DNA from: VRUE01 sp963728045
GTDB taxonomy: Bacteria > Actinomycetota > Thermoleophilia > Solirubrobacterales > 70-9
Assembly (NCBI GenBank): GCA_963728045.1
Contig: CAVSIE010000002.1
Coordinates: 868,001 to 932,000 of the forward strand
Reading direction: 5' to 3'
DNA: 64,000 bases
The translations under genes and the position numbers were made by a program. A model generated the notes under the pieces. That model was not told the DNA's origin. It did no database searches and saw nothing but the letters and a program-made list of their open reading frames with translations. Below are positions 15,821 to 23,788 of this stretch, one piece after another (position 1 is the stretch's first letter; every line of letters begins with the position of its first letter).

Positions 15821-15843
15821 CTACACCTAGCTCCTGGCGGGGA

Positions 15844-16047
15844 TCAGGGCGGCAAGAAGTCGAGCCAGAGCGGCGGGCCGACGTTGCCTGACTTGGTGTT
15901 GTCGTTGTGAAGCCACTGGTAGACGTGGCCGTAGGCGTCGCCGCGGGTGAAGCCGATTTCCTCGGCGATCGCCGACCCATCGAAGATGTGGAACAGGCCA
16001 TCGATGTGAGGGTCTTCGTCCTTGAATTCCGCTTTCCTGGCGCTTGA
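15844..16047 (-). pseudogene. small minus-strand gene fragment without start codon
   Basis: Downstream of the IS, the minus strand has a frame ending at 15844 that reads HIDGLFHIFDGSAIAEEIGF, then RGDAYGHVYQWLHND and SGNVGPPLWLDFLPP. The composition and codon bias look like real protein, but an in-frame stop at 16048-16050 precedes it and no ATG, GTG or TTG occurs in between. So only about 65 residues of some larger or frameshifted protein remain. I do not recognise the family. It may have been broken before the IS arrived, since the IS itself sits outside it. Confidence 0.45.
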
Positions 16048-16099
16048 CTACTGATCGCCGTCGCCGGTCTATGAGCGCCGCCGCGCCGGCTGAGCTTCT

Positions 16100-16366
16100 T
16101 CAAGCAGTTGCCGCGGCGTGGCGCCGGGCGTGCGCGTACAAGGTCTCCGGCGCAATGTCGGCCTCGTTGGGCCACACGATCGTGCCGGCCTCCGCATCGG
16201 CTCGAAGCTGGCGGAAGTACTCCTGATCCCGGAGAGGCTCGAATACGCCCCCGTAATCGAGCAAGTAGGAAAGGTCGACGTCAGCGTTGAGCCCATCCTC
16301 GAAACGGACGTGGACCACATGGCCATCCAAGGGCTTGGCTTCGACCAAAAGTGGGGTGCCGCGCAT
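16100..16366 (-). CDS. DUF2442 protein
   Basis: Eighty-eight residues of the DUF2442 family: VVHVRFEDGLNADVDLSYLL, then GVFEPLRDQEYFRQLRADAE and GTIVWPNEADIAPETLYAHA, the normal three-part motif. DUF2442 proteins occur paired with DUF4160 proteins, as here (18 bp gap, DUF4160 upstream), in a toxin-antitoxin-like arrangement. That role is suggested for the families but not proved for this pair. ATG 16366 fits the family start. Confidence 0.85.
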   Translation of the reverse strand: MRGTPLLVEAKPLDGHVVHVRFEDGLNADVDLSYLLDYGGVFEPLRDQEYFRQLRADAEAGTIVWPNEADIAPETLYAHARRHAAATA

Positions 16367-16384
16367 GACTCGATGTTAGAGGCC

Positions 16385-16654
16385 TTACGACAGAGGCTCA
16401 ATCGCGACCAGTGGCTCATGGTCGCGTGCACGGCGCCAGTTTTCTCGCAGCTCGATCCGGTGCGCCATCGCCCACTCTGCCACCAGGCGCCTTGCTCGCG
16501 GAGGCAACTCACCGGCAATCACAGTGAGGCTCTCGATATCGATCGAAGCCTCCTCGCCACCGTAGCGAGCGTGGAAATGCGGTCGGCCGAGATGGTGAGC
16601 CTCATCGTGGTACATCCAGATCGTGATCCCATAAAAGCTGCTTATGCGCGGCAT
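16385..16654 (-). CDS. DUF4160 protein
   Basis: Eighty-nine residues. The family signature is complete: MPRISSFYGITIWMYHDEAH, then HLGRPHFHARYGGEEASIDI with the conserved H-x-P-H-F-H-A-x-Y, and LPPRARRLVAEWAMAHRIEL. DUF4160 is a small, one-domain family of unknown chemistry. The His cluster might bind metal. It is transcribed before DUF2442 as a two-gene unit, and a possible CACATGATGTG palindrome lies upstream at 16727-16737. Confidence 0.85.
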   Translation of the reverse strand: MPRISSFYGITIWMYHDEAHHLGRPHFHARYGGEEASIDIESLTVIAGELPPRARRLVAEWAMAHRIELRENWRRARDHEPLVAIEPLS

Positions 16655-16773
16655 GGATCGAGCAATCCTCGATGCCTATGACATACCGAACAAGACGCAA
16701 GAGTGTGGCTTTTTGAAATTTGGTGCCACATGATGTGACGTAAGCGGTCTTTAGCCGGCCCAACGGCCAGCCG

Positions 16774-17616
16774 CTACCAGACCGCGTCGTGCTGCTCCAT
16801 GACGCCGAAACCCTCGGCCAGCTCGACGCCGTCGAGGGAGCCGCTGAACTCGCCGAAGAGGTGCCGGTAGCTGGAGCGGAAGATGAGGAGGTTGTCGTCG
16901 CGGACGCGCTCGGAGCCGGGAGTGAAATCGAGCGAGCTGCCGTCGCCGAACTTGACCGCTTCCAGCCCCTCGAAGGAGACGGGGCCCGGCTCGGCAGGGT
17001 CTCCGTCAAGCCAGATCGCCCGCTCGCTGTTCGCCGGCGGGTCGTTGATGCCCTCGACCAGGTTCCAGGCGAGCGGCTGTCCGTCCGTCGCCCGGCCGAT
17101 CCCCGCCGACCAGTGCCAGCTGGTTCGGCGCTGCTGGTAGCCGGCCGACTGATCGTCGACGCCGTGCCCATCGACCTCCCAGCGCTGCGCTGGCGTCTCG
17201 ATCGTCCCCCTGATCGGCACCCCGGCGCGCTTGCGGGTCCAGCCCCAGCCCGAGCCGCTGGGGCAGATCGCCTCCACCGGGGCGGACTCCCCCAGCTCCA
17301 GCCGCACCTGCAGCCCTTGGGCCTCGATCTCGATCAGCGGCCCGTCCATCCTCACCTCGTCGCTGCCCGGCCGCAGTCGCGTGTTGGCGTAGCTGCGGTC
17401 GCCCTCCCGGTCCCAGAGGGCCCAGAAGCACTGGCCGAAGGGACCGACCTGGGCGCGGGCGGCGCAGAGCATCAGCTCGGGGCCGTAGAAGCCGACGTAG
17501 CGCCACCGCTTCCGGGTCTGCCCCCGGCTGCGCAGAGGCATGCGGGCGGGCGGGATCGCGAGGTCGGGACGGCCGGGGCCCGGCCCACGCCACGGAATCT
17601 GCTCCTCGCCGCCCAC
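16774..17616 (-). CDS. DUF2804 protein
   Basis: A 280-residue protein of the DUF2804 family. Typical segments are RWRYVGFYGPELMLCAARAQ, VGPFGQCFWALWDRE, YANTRLRPGSDEVRM, WGWTRKRAGVPIRGTI, DDQSAGYQQRRTSWHWSAGI and AWNLVEGINDPPANSERAIW, ending in GVMEQHDAVW. The family is a large beta-rich fold with distant similarity to lipocalin-like enzymes; its reaction is unknown. The start is GTG 17616. It is divergent from the stress-domain membrane protein at 17677 with a 60-bp shared gap. Confidence 0.82.
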   Translation of the reverse strand: MGGEEQIPWRGPGPGRPDLAIPPARMPLRSRGQTRKRWRYVGFYGPELMLCAARAQVGPFGQCFWALWDREGDRSYANTRLRPGSDEVRMDGPLIEIEAQGLQVRLELGESAPVEAICPSGSGWGWTRKRAGVPIRGTIETPAQRWEVDGHGVDDQSAGYQQRRTSWHWSAGIGRATDGQPLAWNLVEGINDPPANSERAIWLDGDPAEPGPVSFEGLEAVKFGDGSSLDFTPGSERVRDDNLLIFRSSYRHLFGEFSGSLDGVELAEGFGVMEQHDAVW

Positions 17617-17676
17617 AAGGCGACGCTACAGCGTCGGCAGCGTTTCCGCGGTCGGAGCCGGGGTAGCCGCCAAGTG

Positions 17677-18453
17677 ATGAGGGGCAACGGCAAGCGGGCT
17701 CTCGTGGTCGCCAACGAGGCGGTTGCTGGTAGCGAGCTACGCGACAGCCTCGTCGCTCACCTCGGCGAGGAGATCGGCGAGGTCTTCGTGGTGGCGCCGG
17801 CCCTGACCGAGTCGGGCCTCAAATACATGCTGGGGGACGTGGACGCGGCGATCGGCCCGGCCCGGGAGCGGCTCGAGCGCACGCTAGAGGAGCTGCGCGG
17901 GGCGGGCATCGAGGCAAGTGGAGAGGTCGGCGACTCCGATCCGATGATGGCGATCAGCGACGAGATCCACAAGCTCCATCCCGACCAGGTGCTGGTCGTC
18001 GCCCACCGCGACGAGGACGGCGCCTTTGCCGAGCGGGGGTTGCTCGAACAGATCGAACGCGACCTCGACCTGCCGGTCATCGAGCTCATCGTCGACCGTG
18101 CCAGGGACCCCCACGTGCTCGATGTCGAGGAAACCGAACCGGTCGCCGGGCGGCGCGAAGGCTGGCGTCCGTCTCACAACCTGCCGCCCCTCACACCCGC
18201 ACAGGTGGGCGGCATCCTGGTCGCGATCCTCGGCACCCTCCTCCTCGCCTTCCTCGCCGCCGACTCCCCCTCCGCCGGGCGCATCCTGATCGCGCTGGCG
18301 ATGGCGCTGGTCAACCTCGCCCATGTCGTCGGCCTCTTCCTCTTCCAGAGCGTTGGCTATGAGGGCGTATGGAGCCGCTTCTTCGCCCGCCTCAGCCTGA
18401 TCGGCACCCCGGTCGCGATAGTGGCTTCGATCCTGATCGGCGTCCTCGACTAA
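17677..18453 (+). CDS. stress-like alpha/beta domain fused to three-helix membrane domain
   Basis: A 258-residue protein. Residues 5-150 form an alpha/beta domain with alternating strands (KRALVVANEAVAG, GEVFVVAPALTE, PDQVLVVAHRDEDGAF, LPVIELIVDRA), similar in layout to universal stress or permease-intracellular domains, though the canonical G-x2-G-x9-G-S/T ATP motif is not clear. Residues ~175-258 carry three transmembrane helices (GGILVAILGTLLLAFLAA, ILIALAMALVNLAHVVGLFL, IGTPVAIVASILIGVL). The combination suggests a membrane-tethered sensor domain. GTG 17674 is an alternative start. Confidence 0.65.
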   Translation: MRGNGKRALVVANEAVAGSELRDSLVAHLGEEIGEVFVVAPALTESGLKYMLGDVDAAIGPARERLERTLEELRGAGIEASGEVGDSDPMMAISDEIHKLHPDQVLVVAHRDEDGAFAERGLLEQIERDLDLPVIELIVDRARDPHVLDVEETEPVAGRREGWRPSHNLPPLTPAQVGGILVAILGTLLLAFLAADSPSAGRILIALAMALVNLAHVVGLFLFQSVGYEGVWSRFFARLSLIGTPVAIVASILIGVLD

Positions 18454-18465
18454 CCACCGCAGGCG

Positions 18466-18507
18466 TGGCAGGTGGCGAAACGCCTCGCAATGCGTTTCAC
18501 CCTGCCA
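18466..18507 (+). terminator. bulged hairpin terminator
   Basis: TGGCAGG (18466-18472) pairs with CCTGCCA (18501-18507), and GAAACGC (18477-18483) pairs with GCGTTTC (18492-18498), with an internal loop between and an 8-base apical loop. It follows the stop at 18453. There is no clear T-run. Confidence 0.55.
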
Positions 18508-18546
18508 ATACCGGGAATCCCAGTGAGACGAGGGAAGGAGGAGGAG

Positions 18547-18822
18547 ATGTCCACACTCGCAATCATCGCCATCGTCGTCGCAGCACTGATCCTGATCGCG
18601 ATCGTCGCCATGATGGCCCGCCGCAACAAGGAGCGGCGGGAGATCGGGCACGCTCAGGTCGAGGCCCAGCACGACGACGTCCAGCATCACCGCGGCCAAG
18701 CCGAGGAGCGGCGAACGGAAGCCGCAGTCGCCGAGGAGAAGGCGAGACGAGCAGAGGCCGAGGCGGAGCTGGACGAGAGACGCGCCGCCGAGCGTGAGCG
18801 AGAGCTCGAAAACAAGAACTGA
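18547..18822 (+). CDS. single-helix membrane protein with charged coiled-coil tail
   Basis: Ninety-one residues. Residues 3-24 are one transmembrane helix (LAIIAIVVAALILIAIVAMM). The rest is a strongly charged coiled coil rich in Glu, Arg, Ala and His (GQAEERRTEAAVAEEKARRA, ELDERRAAERERELE). The ribosome site GGAGGAG precedes ATG 18547, so the longer upstream reading is not needed. It is followed 45 bp later by the histone-like gene. It is a membrane-anchored rod of unknown partner. Confidence 0.6.
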   Translation: MSTLAIIAIVVAALILIAIVAMMARRNKERREIGHAQVEAQHDDVQHHRGQAEERRTEAAVAEEKARRAEAEAELDERRAAERERELENKN

Positions 18823-18867
18823 CCCCCCCGGCCTCCCGCAGGCCACCTAAACAAGGAGTGAGAACAA

Positions 18868-19398
18868 ATGGCTCAGGCCAAAACCCGAGCATCGACAAAA
18901 AGATCGTCCACCCGCAAACGATCGAGTCCGAAAAAAACACAGGCGCGCTCGAAATCGAAAGCCGCCGCCAGTAACCGCAGCTCGAACGGCAAGACTCGCA
19001 TCAAAGCCGTACGACAGACGGTCGAGCACACGGCCAAAGACGCCAGCAAGACCGTGGGCAGCGCGGGTAAAACCGTGGGCAAAGCCGCGAGCAAGGCAAG
19101 GACGCCGCTGCTCGCGGGCGGCGCAGCACTCGCCGGCGCCGCCGGTGGCATGGCGATCGGGGCGATGCGCTCCCGCCACTCGCACCCCCACAAGCTGCTG
19201 GGAGTGAAGATGCCACAGCCGAAGCGGGTCAAGCTCCGCTCGCGCGATGTCGCACGGGCGGCGAAGGAGGTCGGCAGCTTCGGCCAAAACGTGGGCGAGC
19301 TCGCCACCGAGCTTCGTCACGCCCGCGAGGAGAGCGGCAACGGCAAGCACCGCTCACCGGTGGAGGTGGTCCTCGACGGCCTAACCGCGCGGCGCTGA
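18868..19398 (+). CDS. histone H1-like basic protein with hydrophobic core
   Basis: A 176-residue, very basic protein. The first ~75 residues are Lys/Arg/Ser/Ala/Thr-rich with repeated K-x-x-(S/A) steps (RSSTRKRSSPKKTQ, KTVGSAGKTVGKAASKA), as in H1-like tails. Then follows a Gly/Ala hydrophobic segment (LLAGGAALAGAAGGMAIGAM), and a C-terminal amphipathic region (VARAAKEVGSFGQNVGELAT). Such a combination could bind DNA and membrane or pack DNA. The ribosome site AAGGAG lies before ATG 18868. Function inferred from composition only. Confidence 0.6.
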   Translation: MAQAKTRASTKRSSTRKRSSPKKTQARSKSKAAASNRSSNGKTRIKAVRQTVEHTAKDASKTVGSAGKTVGKAASKARTPLLAGGAALAGAAGGMAIGAMRSRHSHPHKLLGVKMPQPKRVKLRSRDVARAAKEVGSFGQNVGELATELRHAREESGNGKHRSPVEVVLDGLTARR

Positions 19399-19399
19399 G

Positions 19400-20227
19400 C
19401 TAGGCGGCGGGCGTCACCCGGTCGCCCGCCGTCACCTCGAGGATCGCCTCCGCGACCCGCGCCGGGTCGTCTGACATCGGCAAGTGACCGAGGCCCTCGA
19501 GCCGGGTCCAGTCCGCCTCGGGGAGGAGGCGGCGCAGCTTGGCGAAGTGGCCCGGCCGGTGGAAGAGCCGGTCCGACGTCCCCAGCGCGATCCGGACGGG
19601 GCACTCGATCGGACCGAGCTCCCTGTCGCCGGCCTGCTCGGCGAGGCCGGCTACTTCGTCGCCGTCGACCGCGCAGCCGGCAGCCCCTTCGAGGCTGGCC
19701 AGAGCCAACGAGGCGTCCATCCGGGAGGGAAAGGCGACGACGTCGCGGAAGAAGAGCCAGCGCAGGCGGGGGCGGCGCGCGATCGTCTCGAGCCAAGGCC
19801 GTGAGACACGCAGCACCATCTCGTTGCGGCGGAAGAAGCGCACCACCGCGCGCCCCTCGGGGCTGTCCTTCTCCCAGCCCCCGGCGGGGCAGATGCAGAC
19901 CGCGGAGAGCGCCCGGCCGCGCACCGCCAGCTCCAGGCACAGCCAGCCGCCCATCGAGTTGCCGGCGAAGTGGGCCCGCTCGATGCCCTCGGCGTCCATC
20001 ATCCGCTCGATGTCATCCACCACCGCGACGATCGAGGCGGCTTCGCCGTCGGCGAAGGGCTGCCCTCCGTGATGGCCGAGCACGGTCGGCGCGAAGACGG
20101 CGTGACGCTCCTCCAGCGCAGGCAGGACCGGGCGCCACGTCTGCCAGGTGGCGCTGAACCCGTGCAGCAGGACCAAGGGCTCTCCTTCGCCTCCCTTGTA
20201 GGACGCCGTCAGGGACACGGATGTGAC
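19400..20227 (-). CDS. alpha/beta hydrolase
   Basis: A 275-residue alpha/beta hydrolase. The oxyanion-hole segment is VLLHGFSATWQTW, the nucleophile elbow HFAGNSMGGWLCLEL (G-N-S-M-G), the acid residue is probably D in ALGTSDRLFH, and the catalytic His is in LEGLGHLPMSDDP. Substrate unknown; the family includes esterases, lipases and C-C hydrolases. GTG 20227 gives a compact start; an ATG-type start at 20281 adds only an Arg-rich stretch. It is divergent from the CYTH gene (24-bp gap). Confidence 0.82.
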   Translation of the reverse strand, partial: VTSVSLTASYKGGEGEPLVLLHGFSATWQTWRPVLPALEERHAVFAPTVLGHHGGQPFADGEAASIVAVVDDIERMMDAEGIERAHFAGNSMGGWLCLELAVRGRALSAVCICPAGGWEKDSPEGRAVVRFFRRNEMVLRVSRPWLETIARRPRLRWLFFRDVVAFPSRMDASLALASLEGAAGCAVDGDEVAGLAEQAGDRELGPIECPVRIALGTSDRLFHRPGHFAKLRRLLPEADWTRLEGLGHLPMSDDPARVAEAILEVTAGDRVTPAA

Positions 20228-20251
20228 CCTACGTGAGAAGCTGCGGCGACG

Positions 20252-21004
20252 ATGGCCGCCGCGCAAGCGCTCAACGATCAAGAGCTGATCGAGGTGCTCG
20301 GCTTGATCGAGCAGGCCGACAGCGTCGAGCTGAAGCTGACGGTGGAGGAGTCCGCGCAGCGCCCCGTGGTCGAAGCGCTGGAGATGGACCCGCTCGAGGC
20401 CCGGATCCGGCAGGTGTTCTTCTTCGACACTCCCGACCTTGCGCTCGACAAAGCGGGGGTCGTCGTCCGCGCTCGCCGCAGCCAGGGCAAGTCGGATGAC
20501 ACCGTGGTCAAGTTGCGGCCGGTTGACCCAGCGGCGCTCCCCGGCGAGCTGCGCGAGGCGAAGGGGTTCGGGATCGAGGTCGACGCGATGCCGAGAGGGT
20601 TCGTTTGCTCGGGGTCGCTGAAGGGGGAGGCGAAGGCGAGCGTGCGCGAGGTGGCGAAGGGCGAGACTGCGCTCAGCGATCTCTTCTCACCCACACAGCG
20701 CCGGCTCTTCGCTGAGCGCGCGCCCGAGGGAGTCGCGCTGGACGACCTGACAGTGCTCGGCCCGGTCTTCGTGCTCAAGCTGAAGTTTTCGCCCCGCGGC
20801 TACGACCGCAAGCTGGTCGCCGAGCTGTGGCTCTACCCCGACTACTCACCCGTGCTCGAGCTCTCCACCAAGTGCCTCCCCGACGAAGCGTTCCAGGTTG
20901 CCGCCGAAACCCGGGCATTCCTCGCCCAGCGAGGAGTGGACATGGAGGGCGAGCAGCAGGCCAAGACCCGCAAGGCGCTCGAGTTCTTCTCGGCGCGGCT
21001 CTAG
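20252..21004 (+). CDS. CYTH-like domain protein
   Basis: A 250-residue protein with a CYTH/triphosphate-tunnel pattern: DSVELKLTVEESAQ takes the place of the ExExK motif (only V-E-L-K-L is kept), then QVFFFDTPDLALDKAGVVVR with RARRSQGK, VVKLRPVDPAA and the late LVAELWLYPDYSPVLELSTK. Typical basic and acidic residues of the tunnel (K, R, E) are partly present. Activity (triphosphate hydrolysis or cyclase) is uncertain because the ExExK motif is degenerate. Its stop overlaps the convergent cupin gene by four bases. Confidence 0.68.
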   Translation: MAAAQALNDQELIEVLGLIEQADSVELKLTVEESAQRPVVEALEMDPLEARIRQVFFFDTPDLALDKAGVVVRARRSQGKSDDTVVKLRPVDPAALPGELREAKGFGIEVDAMPRGFVCSGSLKGEAKASVREVAKGETALSDLFSPTQRRLFAERAPEGVALDDLTVLGPVFVLKLKFSPRGYDRKLVAELWLYPDYSPVLELSTKCLPDEAFQVAAETRAFLAQRGVDMEGEQQAKTRKALEFFSARL

Positions 21005-21498
21005 CCCGAGATCGGAGTCGAGGGCGGGGCGCCCTTCTTCAGCAGAGTCGCGATGTAGATCACGACCGGGGTCGAGCCTTTGTTGGTGGCGCGATGGATG
21101 TCGGAGGGCTGCTCGACGATCCACTGTCCCTTGGAGATGCGACCGGTCTGGCCCGACTCGATCGTGCGCACGACCTGCGGGTCCTGGTCCGACTCGCCGC
21201 GGCGGACGACGACCGCACCCTGCTCGACCGTGTAGGTGAGGGTCCCGGACTGGATGCGCGCGATCTGCGTCCCTAGGTGGTGATGGAGGGCGAGCACCGC
21301 GCCCGGCTCGACCACGACCCGACTGAGCACCATGGTGCGGTTGGGAGCGCCGCGGACTTCGTCGGTTTGGGCGAGGGCGTTGCGGATCGCGGTCGGTTCC
21401 GCGTCGGACTGCCCGAGGGCGGATTGCCACACCGCTCCCAGGACGAAGGTGGCAGCCAGCGCCAGGGCGATCGGGAGGCGGAGCTTGCGGTTCCTCAT
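21001..21498 (-). CDS. secreted cupin protein
   Basis: A 165-residue exported cupin. The N-terminus RKLRLPIALALAATFVLGAV is a signal peptide, with cleavage likely near WQSALGQSDA. The barrel shows VVEPGAVLALHHHLGTQIAR (H-H-H, motif 1), SGTLTYTVEQGAVVVRRGE and WIVEQPSDIHRATN (motif 2 His). The His set would suit a metal ion. Function unknown. The gene is convergent with the CYTH gene and divergent from DUF2855 (23 bp). Confidence 0.78.
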   Translation of the reverse strand: MRNRKLRLPIALALAATFVLGAVWQSALGQSDAEPTAIRNALAQTDEVRGAPNRTMVLSRVVVEPGAVLALHHHLGTQIARIQSGTLTYTVEQGAVVVRRGESDQDPQVVRTIESGQTGRISKGQWIVEQPSDIHRATNKGSTPVVIYIATLLKKGAPPSTPISG

Positions 21499-21521
21499 CG
21501 GCGTGAGAGCATTCGAGGCCA

Positions 21522-22598
21522 GTGACCGACTTCCTGGTCAAGCGAGGGGAGCTGCGCGAGTGCCGCGTCGCCGAGTCCGAGCCGCCGCAGCTCGAGTCCG
21601 GCCAGGCCCTGCTCCGGGTCAAGACCTTCGGGATGACCGCGAACAACGTCACCTACGCGGTCTTCGGCGAGGCGATGTCCTACTGGGACTTCTTCCCGAC
21701 CGCGGAGGAGGGCTGGGGCATCCTCCCCACCTGGGGCTTCGCCGAGGTCGAGCGCAGCGAGGCCGAGGGGGTCGAGCCCGGCGCCCGCCTCTATGGGTAC
21801 TTCCCTGCCTCATCGCACCTCGTGGTCACGCCGGCGAAGGCCGACGAGAGCGGCTTCGTCGACGGCTCGCCGCACCGGGAGAAGCTGCCCTCGGCCTACC
21901 ACCGCTACCTGACCACCGAGCACGACTCCTTCTACCGGGCGGACACCGAGGAGATCCAGATGCTGCTGCGGCCGCTCTTCTTCACCTCGTTCCTGATCGA
22001 CGACCAGCTGGCCGACGAGGGGCTGGTCGAGCGCGGACCGGTCCTGATCTCCAGCGCCTCGAGCAAGACGGCGATCGCCGCCGCCTTCCTGCTGGCGCAG
22101 CGCGAGGGAGTCGAGCTGATCGGGCTGACCTCGCCGCGCAGCGTCGAGTTCGTCGAGGGCCTGGGGATCTACGGCCGCACCGTCGCCTACGACGCGATCG
22201 ACTCGCTCGAGCGCGGGCCGGCCAGCTTCGTCGACATCGCCGGCGATGCCGGGGTGCGGCTCGCGATCCACTCCCACTACGGCGACGAGCTCGTCCACAG
22301 CATGGCGGTCGGGTTCACGCACTGGGAGGAGGGGCAGGGACCGGAGCAGGCCGAGCTGCCCGGTCCGACACCGAGCTTCTTCTTCGCCCCCGACCGGGTG
22401 GTGAAGCGCTCCAAGGACTGGGGAAGGGGCGAGCTCGAGAGAAGGGTGGCCGATGCCTGGCACCCGTTCTGCGAGTGGATGGACGGCTGGCTGGAGACAA
22501 TTCGCAACGAGGGCTTCGAGGCGGTCCAGAGCGCCTACCTAGACGTGCTCGAGGGCCGCGTCGACCCCAAGCACGCCCACGTCCTCTCGCTTACCTAA
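21522..22598 (+). CDS. DUF2855 protein
   Basis: A 358-residue DUF2855 protein, a family distantly like the medium-chain dehydrogenase/quinone reductase fold. Segments include LRVKTFGMTANNVTYAVFGE, MSYWDFFPTAEEGWGILPTW, LRPLFFTSFLIDDQL, VLISSASSKTAIAAAFLL and ELIGLTSPRSVEFVEGLG (dinucleotide-binding-like). Conserved in soil bacteria and fungi; no reaction is established. GTG 21522 starts it. No promoter boxes are obvious in the 23-bp gap to the divergent cupin gene. Confidence 0.82.
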   Translation: MTDFLVKRGELRECRVAESEPPQLESGQALLRVKTFGMTANNVTYAVFGEAMSYWDFFPTAEEGWGILPTWGFAEVERSEAEGVEPGARLYGYFPASSHLVVTPAKADESGFVDGSPHREKLPSAYHRYLTTEHDSFYRADTEEIQMLLRPLFFTSFLIDDQLADEGLVERGPVLISSASSKTAIAAAFLLAQREGVELIGLTSPRSVEFVEGLGIYGRTVAYDAIDSLERGPASFVDIAGDAGVRLAIHSHYGDELVHSMAVGFTHWEEGQGPEQAELPGPTPSFFFAPDRVVKRSKDWGRGELERRVADAWHPFCEWMDGWLETIRNEGFEAVQSAYLDVLEGRVDPKHAHVLSLT

Positions 22599-22851
22599 CT
22601 TGACCAGCTCGCCCTGCGGTGCGCGGCGCGCGAGCTCCGCTGCCGGTCCCCGGCGGACAGAGGACGACACGGTTCTCCCACACGACTCTGTCGCCGAGCT
22701 CAGCCCGCTTTCCTGAGGTATCGACCCGCGCGCTCTCCGGGAGCATCGTGCGCTCCCCGCTCGGCAGCGTCCTCGCGGATCAGGATCGCGTTGGCATACG
22801 GTCCAGGGGCTTTATAGGAACGAAGAGAAATCTGTCGAAGTAGCTCCCTTA
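22599..22851. other. spacer before the GAF island
   Basis: I see no convincing gene here. The GC content begins to drop towards 22800 and stays low through the GAF gene. A 74-codon plus-strand frame at 22619-22843 has poor codon bias and is not accepted. Confidence 0.4.
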
Positions 22852-22956
22852 ATGCCTTCTCTGAAGGGAGTGGGAGAGAACGTAATCGCTGGCCTCATCG
22901 GCCTGGTAGTTGTAGCGCTGGCAGCATGGCTTGCTTCGACCTCGATGCACCGGTGA
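22852..22956 (+). CDS. 34-residue single-helix membrane peptide (possible)
   Basis: ATG 22852 opens a 34-codon frame with a Gly-poor amphipathic start (PSLKGVGENV) and one clear helix IAGLIGLVVVALAAWLAS, stopping at 22956. It overlaps the start of the GAF gene (22926) in another frame by 31 bp. The sequence resembles small membrane peptides, but one short ORF cannot be proved by reading alone. A real gene would explain why the GAF protein begins inside a region with another good start. Confidence 0.4.
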   Translation: MPSLKGVGENVIAGLIGLVVVALAAWLASTSMHR

Positions 22957-23630
22957 CTCTATGGATCGTGGTCCTCATTGCCGTGGCTTCGTTCTTGGCT
23001 GGAGCAGGCCTGGGGCGCGTACTGCGTTTCGGAGAGGATCTGCTCGGCTATCAAGCAGATCTCATTAAGGAGGCGATCCTAGGCCTCCGAGAAATAGCTG
23101 CTGGCCGTCTTGATATCTCCTTCGAGGAGTTCATCGATCGTGGGGTTCTGGCGCCCGCCCGCTTCGGCATCAGCGCTGTCCGGGGCGAGGAAATCCGGCT
23201 CTCCGTCCTAAGGCTCAATAACCAAACCCAGGAGTTCGAAATGCTCTTCGAGTCGGGGCATTCTCTGGGACGGAAGGCAAACTTTTCCCTTCCGAGGACT
23301 TCGCTCGCCGGACACGCATTGGAGTCCGGCGACCTTCAATGGACCAACAACGTCGATGCCGATGATCGCTGGAGTCCCCATCCTCTTGCGAGCGGCAGTC
23401 GTCGCTACCGCTCCCTCGCTTCCGTGCCGATCACCGTAGGGGGCTCGCCCGTAGCGGTCCTCAACGTGGTTTCGAGCCACAAGGGAGCATTTTTGACCGG
23501 TGATCTAACTTATATAGAGCTTCTAGGCAGCTTTCTAGGACTCGCTTGGGCGCTGAGCGACAACGCCGGAGGGTCGCATAGACTCGGCCCATCTGAGGAG
23601 CCAAATGCTCCCGAGAGAAAGGGAAATTGA
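22926..23630 (+). CDS. membrane-anchored GAF-like domain protein
   Basis: A 234-residue protein of lower GC than its neighbours. One transmembrane helix at the N-terminus (LWIVVLIAVASFLAGAGLGR) is followed by a helix and a GAF-like domain: RLSVLRLNNQTQEFEMLFES, LAGHALESGDLQWTNNVDAD, RSLASVPITVGGSPVAVLNV, and DLTYIELLGSFLGLAWALSD. No output domain (kinase, cyclase) follows, so it may act as a sensor through a partner. Its TGA overlaps the ATG of a 52-residue gene (TGATG). Confidence 0.7.
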   Translation: MACFDLDAPVTLWIVVLIAVASFLAGAGLGRVLRFGEDLLGYQADLIKEAILGLREIAAGRLDISFEEFIDRGVLAPARFGISAVRGEEIRLSVLRLNNQTQEFEMLFESGHSLGRKANFSLPRTSLAGHALESGDLQWTNNVDADDRWSPHPLASGSRRYRSLASVPITVGGSPVAVLNVVSSHKGAFLTGDLTYIELLGSFLGLAWALSDNAGGSHRLGPSEEPNAPERKGN

Positions 23631-23788
23631 TGGCACATGGATCAATACCGATCGGTCCGTCTAAGCTCTATCTCAATCTCCTAAGGGGCAAGATCTCTCC
23701 CGAGGACTATGCCAAGCAGGCAAAGAAGCGGGTACACGAAGAGGCTCGGAAGCCTCCGTCTAGCGCGACTTCTCCTTTCCGCGGTTAA
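23630..23788 (+). CDS. 52-residue protein coupled to the GAF gene
   Basis: ATG 23630 shares a base with the stop of the GAF gene, so translation should be coupled. The product has a hydrophobic/amphipathic core GPSKLYLNLLRGKISPEDYA and a basic tail KQAKKRVHEEARKPP. The repeated lysine/acid pattern suggests a small helical adaptor. I know no family. The one-base overlap with an accepted gene and sensible codon use support it. Confidence 0.55.
   Translation: MAHGSIPIGPSKLYLNLLRGKISPEDYAKQAKKRVHEEARKPPSSATSPFRG

Larger units (their letters stand above)
14767..15825 (+). mobile_element. IS481-family-like insertion sequence, complete
   Basis: A 1059-bp element bounded by imperfect 23-bp terminal inverted repeats: left 14767-14789 and right 15803-15825, both starting TGTAGTT, with 18 of 23 positions equal. 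It is flanked by a perfect direct repeat CCTAGC at 14761-14766 and 15826-15831, the target duplication. One transposase gene fills it. Both ends, the duplication and an undamaged ORF show a young, probably still mobile insertion. Confidence 0.9.

Noticed and set aside
16789..17676. Extension of the stress-domain protein upstream to 16789
   Set aside because: It would be antisense to the whole DUF2804 gene. The ATG at 17677 gives a complete domain.
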